From positions 1 to 42,907 of the forward strand of contig JBCBEX010000030.1 of NCBI GenBank assembly GCA_038528235.1: 42,907 nt of DNA, read 5' to 3'. Source of the stretch: JBCBEX01 sp038528235 (lineage in GTDB: Bacteria; Bacteroidota; Rhodothermia; Rhodothermales; Rubricoccaceae). Below are positions 39,532 through 42,907 of this stretch, piece after piece. Position 1 is the first letter of the stretch, and each line of letters opens with the position of its first letter. The translations under genes and the position numbers were made by a program. The notes beneath the pieces were generated by a model. That model saw only the letters and a program-made list of their open reading frames with translations. It had not been told where the DNA came from and searched no databases.

Positions 39532-40578
39532 TCAGAAGGCATACTGCGCGCCGAGGGTGAGCGTCCAGTCGGTTTCGAGTTGGGGGCCGTCGAGCGATTG
39601 GTAGACCGGGAGCTCGAATTCGGCCGCGAGGCGGAGGTGGTGGAGCGGCCCGCTGGGGACGAGCACGTTTGCGCCCAGGCCAAGATCAAAGCGCGTGCCA
39701 GCGCGGAGGTCGGCGAAGACGGTCGGCACCATGCGGTTCGTCACGCCCATCGCGTAGGCGGGGTTGGCGCCGGAGACATCGCCCCAGGTGGAGGCCGCGA
39801 GGCGGAGCGAGCCGCCGAGCCAGTCGGTCGCGTTGACGCCGCCCCACGCGGTCACGTCGAGGACGTTGCCGAAGCGATAGTCGCTGCTGTTCTCGCCGAG
39901 GCGGATCGTGCCTATCGCCTGCGCGCCCCACGAGAGGCGGTCGGTCTGGCCGAGGTAGGTCAGCCCCGGCTGGAGGTCGAACGTGCCCGAACCCGTTTGC
40001 ATCGGGTAGGGTAGCGTCGTCTCGTTGGGGGCGCTCGCGGGCGTCACGTCCTGCTCCTCGATGGAGCCCGTCGGCAGCCGCACGCCGAGGTTGGCGTGGA
40101 GCCGCTGCCGCTCGGGCCGGGCGAGCACGACGAGCGCCGCGAGGCCGAGGTCGCCCAGACCGCCCGCCTCGGTGGTGAAGGTGCCACCCATGCGCGTCAC
40201 GTGGTCCATCGACATCGTGACGAGCGGTACCATCGCCATGAGCGTGATGCGGTCCGTGGGGGCATACATCAAGCCGAGCATGTGCATCTGCATCGGCATC
40301 TCGGTCGGCGCAATCAGGAAGTTGGCTCCGTCAGCAGCAACGACCTCGGCGTCGGACAGCGATTCGGTGCCGTCGCGGTTGCCGGCCATGGCCATCGCCA
40401 TGAAGCGGTAGGACACCATGAACTCACCGGCCGAGTGTGTGTGGTCGCCCATCACGCCGATGGGGGCGTGACCGTCGGGGCGGTGGGACGTCCAGGGGGT
40501 TTGGGCCCAGGAGGATTGAACAGAGAGGAGAAGGGCGAGGGCGCACAGCAGCGCGCCACAGAGCATCGTTCGAAGCAT
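39532..40578 (-). CDS. Met-rich outer-membrane beta-barrel protein (transporter-like family)
   Basis: A 348-residue exported protein (signal RTMLCGALLCALALLLSVQSSWA). The mature N-terminal region holds the family motif GVMGDHTHSAGEFMVSYRFMAMAMAGNRDG and then EMPMQMHMLGLMYAPTDRITLMAMVPL. It has 15 methionines and several histidines in about 100 residues. Amphipathic strands and a terminal aromatic residue (LTLGAQYAF) indicate an outer-membrane barrel. The family is usually labelled only as transporter. The Met/His pattern, the TonB receptor 42 bp downstream and the CusF-like gene suggest copper handling. ATG 40578 gives a good signal peptide; a GTG at 40608 would add ten residues. Confidence 0.8.
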   Translation of the reverse strand: MLRTMLCGALLCALALLLSVQSSWAQTPWTSHRPDGHAPIGVMGDHTHSAGEFMVSYRFMAMAMAGNRDGTESLSDAEVVAADGANFLIAPTEMPMQMHMLGLMYAPTDRITLMAMVPLVTMSMDHVTRMGGTFTTEAGGLGDLGLAALVVLARPERQRLHANLGVRLPTGSIEEQDVTPASAPNETTLPYPMQTGSGTFDLQPGLTYLGQTDRLSWGAQAIGTIRLGENSSDYRFGNVLDVTAWGGVNATDWLGGSLRLAASTWGDVSGANPAYAMGVTNRMVPTVFADLRAGTRFDLGLGANVLVPSGPLHHLRLAAEFELPVYQSLDGPQLETDWTLTLGAQYAF

Positions 40579-40701
40579 AGGAAGAGAGTTCGGTACCAGC
40601 ACACGCACAGAACGAGTCCTGTGCGGCGCGGTGGAAAGCAGTAAGGGGCGCCCTAGCCCAGTGCTAGCGCGCAGCGAGTCCGTGGGGCTTGGGGCAAGAC
40701 C

Positions 40702-40807
40702 GCTCCCCCGTTTGGGTGGATGGTCGCTTGGCTCTCCGATCCACCCAGACGGTCGCCCTCATCTCTGAGGGGGGCCGCTTTCCGACCCTTCAGGGAGAAG
40801 GGGGAGC
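40702..40807. repeat. F2 branched palindromic element, copy e
   Basis: Outer arms GCTCCCCCG and GGGGGAGC. Arm 1 is TTTGGGTGGAT with ATCCACCCAGA, and its loop shares GGTCGCT..GCTC with copy a although the stem sequence differs. Arm 2 (GCCCTCA-TCTC-TGAGGGGG) is degenerate. It lies in the 253-bp gap between the small Cys-motif gene and the Met-rich gene; the rest of the gap shows no gene. Confidence 0.8.
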
Positions 40808-40831
40808 CGCGTCACGCTCAAGCCCAGTCGC

Positions 40832-41212
40832 TCATCCACGGGGCGGGACGAACACCTCGCTGGGCACGCCGGCGGCCCAGCCGAGCAGCGCGATGCTACC
40901 CCGGCGTGCCTCGATGCCGTCGGTGGGCACGTCCAATGCGATGCCCTCGGCAATCTGAAGCTGGAAGGTGAGCGCGAGTTCGAGGACCGCCTCGTTCTGC
41001 TCGCGCTCGCGGTCCTGGCGCTCCTTGAGTTGCTTCGTGAGGTAGCACACGCCGTCGCAGTTCAGCTCCGGGCGGTCGCGGTTCTCACAGAAGCGCTCCG
41101 CGATCACGTCCTGCCGCAGCGTGAAGATGCCCTGGACCACGAGCAGGCTCTGCGTGCTGGCCACAAGGCACAGCACCAGCGCGAGACGGACCAGGGCAGC
41201 GAGGCGGGACAC
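40832..41212 (-). CDS. Small exported protein with ENRDRPELNCDGVCYLTKQL motif
   Basis: A 126-residue protein starting at GTG, with an N-terminal hydrophobic segment (LAALVRLALVLCLVASTQSLLVV) serving as signal or anchor. The motif FCENRDRPELNCDGVCYLTKQLKERQ (about residues 41-66) has three cysteines. It matches a pattern I know from small uncharacterised Bacteroidota proteins encoded near TonB-dependent and copper genes, where it reads like CxNKxxPELxCxGKCxLxKQL. A helical, acidic middle and a Gly/Pro-containing end follow. Metal binding or electron transfer by the cysteines is a guess. It is encoded 88 bp after the YVTN lipoprotein and 253 bp before the Met-rich protein, on the same strand. 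Confidence 0.72.
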   Translation of the reverse strand: MSRLAALVRLALVLCLVASTQSLLVVQGIFTLRQDVIAERFCENRDRPELNCDGVCYLTKQLKERQDREREQNEAVLELALTFQLQIAEGIALDVPTDGIEARRGSIALLGWAAGVPSEVFVPPRG

Positions 41213-41245
41213 GGCGATGCGATCAAGGGAGCCCCAGAATAATCG

Positions 41246-41274
41246 GGCCTCCCCCTGAAAACCAGGAGGAGGCC
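41246..41274 (-). terminator. Hairpin between the YVTN lipoprotein gene and the Cys-motif gene
   Basis: GGCCTCC (41246-41252) pairs with GGAGGCC (41268-41274), with CCTG/CAGG pairing inside. It follows the stop at 41301 and precedes the GTG at 41212. No T-run follows on the transcribed strand, so it may attenuate rather than end transcription, or protect the upstream mRNA end. Confidence 0.5.
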
Positions 41275-41300
41275 GTGAAAAGCTGATCCAGGAACGTCAA

Positions 41301-42740
41301 CTACAGGGTGACCACCTCCACGCCCGAGGCGAACGCGCCGATCTCGATCACGTGCACGACCGCGTTGGTTTGCGTGTCGATTACGACGACCGTGCCTGGG
41401 TTTTCCTGGCTGCCCGCGTACGGGAACGTCGGCGTGTAGCCGCCCATGGTGTTGCGGCTCGACACGACGAGGAAGCGCCCGTCCGGGGTGATGGCGGAGC
41501 CGTGCGGCTGCGAGAGCGCCGCGTCCGTGATCGTCGCCGTGATGGACTGCGTGGCCACGTCGATCACGCTAATCGTGTTCGAGAGGCGGTTCGGCACGTA
41601 GAGCGTCGCGCCGTCGGGGCTGTAGGTCGGGTGCCAGGGCTGCTCGCCGACGGCGATGATGCCAGCGATGCGCAGGTTCGTCGGGTCCGAGAGGTCGAGG
41701 AGGTAGATCTCCTGCGAGAGCTGCGCGGTGAGCACGGCCTGCTGGCCGTCGGGGCTCACGTCGAACATCACGAGCGACTTCATGCCGCCGCCAAGCGAGA
41801 TCTGGTCCACGACCTCGGGCAGCAGCGGGTCCGACACGTCGATCGAGACGACGGTGTTCTCCGAGAGCGACGACGAGAGCACGTAGTCGCCGACCTGCTC
41901 GATGGCGTGCGGGCGCGTGAAGGGCACCGCGATCTCGTCCACAGCCATCGTCGCGCGGTCGATCATAGCGATGCTCTGGCTGCCGGACTGGTCCGCGAAC
42001 GAGCGGCCTGCGTAGAGCATGCCGTCCGGGTCGAGGGCGAGCATGCCCGGCGTGGTGAAGGCGTTGACGGGCCCCGGCGTCTGGGCGATGAAGGCGTCGG
42101 CGCCGTCGCCGAAGTCGTTGAGGTTGGTCGAGAACTTGAGGACGCTGTTGGCGTCGATGAGCGCGACGTACCAGGCGCTGCCGTCCGGCTCCGCGACGAT
42201 GTCGTGCGGCTTGATCGTGGCCGGGAGGCCGAGGTCGGTGAAGTCGAGCGTGCGGATCACGCGGCCCTCGCGGATATCGATGACCGACACCTTGCCGTCG
42301 AGCTGGTTGCAGACGAGGGCGAACTCGGTCGCGCCCTCGTACGGGATCGAGCCGTCGGTGTCCGGTGCGCCCGCGTCCACCCAGCGGCGGAGGTAGGCCA
42401 CCTCATCGGCTTCGAGGTTGCCCACGTTCAGACCGTCCACGTTCGCCCCGGCGTCGATGACGCGGAAGAGGATCGAGCCGTCGGCGTCGAACGGGATCAC
42501 GAAGGCACCGGCATCGCTAGCGAAGAGCGCGTCGAAGTCGTAGGGCGCGCCGTCGAACACGTCGCGCGCTTCGAGGAGCGGGCGCACGAATTCGGCGAAG
42601 GAGAGCGAGGTGACGGTGTTGTAGTCGACTGTCGACGGGTCGAAGTCGTCGATCGGGTCCGGGTCGTCGGAGTCGCAGCCGACAAACGGAACGGAGAGCG
42701 CGAGGAGCGCGACCAAGAAGGCAAAGGGTCGGAGACGCAT
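41301..42740 (-). CDS. Lipoprotein with haemless cytochrome-like domain and YVTN beta-propeller
   Basis: A 479-residue lipoprotein (signal RPFAFLVALLALSVPFVGC, Cys22) with an acidic spacer. Residues about 45-135 follow the pattern of planctomycete-type cytochrome c domains (SFAEFVRPLLEARDVFDG...FDADGSILFRVIDAGANVDGLNVGNLEADEVAYLRRWVDAGAPDTDG). Where CxxCH would bind haem the sequence reads ARDVFDG, so the domain has lost its haem site. The rest is a seven-bladed YVTN/lactonase-like propeller (CNQLDGKVSVIDIREGRVIRTLDF, ATLYVPNRLSNTISVIDVATQSITATI, GSAITPDGRFLVVSSRN). Such propellers occur in nitrous-oxide-reductase-like and surface proteins. A sensing or binding role on the cell surface is inferred; no catalytic residue is evident. 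It heads the leftward copper-related group. Confidence 0.85.
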   Translation of the reverse strand: MRLRPFAFLVALLALSVPFVGCDSDDPDPIDDFDPSTVDYNTVTSLSFAEFVRPLLEARDVFDGAPYDFDALFASDAGAFVIPFDADGSILFRVIDAGANVDGLNVGNLEADEVAYLRRWVDAGAPDTDGSIPYEGATEFALVCNQLDGKVSVIDIREGRVIRTLDFTDLGLPATIKPHDIVAEPDGSAWYVALIDANSVLKFSTNLNDFGDGADAFIAQTPGPVNAFTTPGMLALDPDGMLYAGRSFADQSGSQSIAMIDRATMAVDEIAVPFTRPHAIEQVGDYVLSSSLSENTVVSIDVSDPLLPEVVDQISLGGGMKSLVMFDVSPDGQQAVLTAQLSQEIYLLDLSDPTNLRIAGIIAVGEQPWHPTYSPDGATLYVPNRLSNTISVIDVATQSITATITDAALSQPHGSAITPDGRFLVVSSRNTMGGYTPTFPYAGSQENPGTVVVIDTQTNAVVHVIEIGAFASGVEVVTL

Positions 42741-42834
42741 GAGCGGTCGGAGGTTGGTAGGTTGGCTCGGCTGGGAAGCTACACGGCGACAACGTCGGCC
42801 ACCCTGCGATTTGTGTGAACCGTCCGGGCAAGCG

Positions 42835-42907
42835 GGTCGAAGGTCGAAGGTCGAAGGTCGAAGGTCGAAGGTCGAAGGTCGAAGGTCGAAGGTCGAAGGT
42901 CGAAGGT
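42835..42907. repeat. F5-type heptamer array GGTCGAA, running off the window
   Basis: Ten exact copies of GGTCGAA plus three bases reach the right edge. The array begins 94 bp upstream of the YVTN lipoprotein start; nothing else is evident in that gap. It is related to the GGTCGCA/TGCGACC words at 16810 and within cusA. The true length cannot be seen. Confidence 0.9.

Noticed and set aside
42835..42907. CRISPR array at the right end
   Set aside because: The unit is seven bases with no spacers; it is a plain tandem array.

Overview
The window is about two-thirds G+C and densely coded. The gene content points to a high-GC member of the Bacteroidota/Rhodothermota group (Rhodothermales-like). 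Supporting this are a TonB-dependent receptor with an N-terminal carboxypeptidase-regulatory-like domain, DUF5916 and DUF2911 proteins, a CadC-like regulator with a PD40 propeller, a fused receiver/thioredoxin-reductase-like protein, and many starts without a clear Shine-Dalgarno sequence. The assignment is inferred from gene families; no rRNA, tRNA or CRISPR array was seen.

Layout. 0.07-5.2 kb: a murein-endopeptidase-like protein, a D-threonine aldolase/D-serine dehydratase-like enzyme, then metY-metX (direct sulfhydrylation route to homocysteine/methionine) behind a leader with several hairpins. 5.4-11 kb: a four-gene amidoligase cluster (esterase, classical ATP-grasp with a lysine-rich tail, circularly permuted ATP-grasp, GCS2 carboxylate-amine ligase) diverging from a second esterase; this is the best candidate for an uncharacterised biosynthetic or tagging pathway. 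11-19 kb: an M19 dipeptidase, two secreted proteins of unknown function, a PHP phosphoesterase, rsmB, an AraC regulator, a six-helix membrane protein and a DinB-like protein. 19-22.7 kb: a histidine kinase paired with a receiver/thioredoxin-reductase-like fusion that lacks the CxxC. 22.7-32.4 kb: a heavy-metal (probably Cu/Ag) RND efflux operon (Cys-rich exported protein, TolC-like channel, CusB, CusA, cupredoxin lipoprotein), with a membrane-bound winged-helix regulator upstream. 32.6-35.9 kb: an NTF2-like secreted protein and a DUF5916 protein. 36-42.7 kb: a second probable copper-handling locus (CusF-like lipoprotein, DUF2911, TonB receptor, Met-rich outer-membrane protein, small Cys-motif protein, YVTN propeller lipoprotein with a haemless cytochrome-like domain).

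The most striking feature is the repeat content. At least five unrelated families of short inverted or tandem repeats (called F1-F5 here) occupy many of the gaps. Three of them (F1, F2, F5) also lie inside long open reading frames, in frame: in CusA, CusB, the TolC-like channel and probably the DUF5916 protein. F2 is a branched, hairpin-rich element of roughly 90-130 bp. Its outer stem and central arm are conserved, while its side arms change sequence but remain able to pair. This behaviour resembles the Rickettsia palindromic elements, but the sequences are different.
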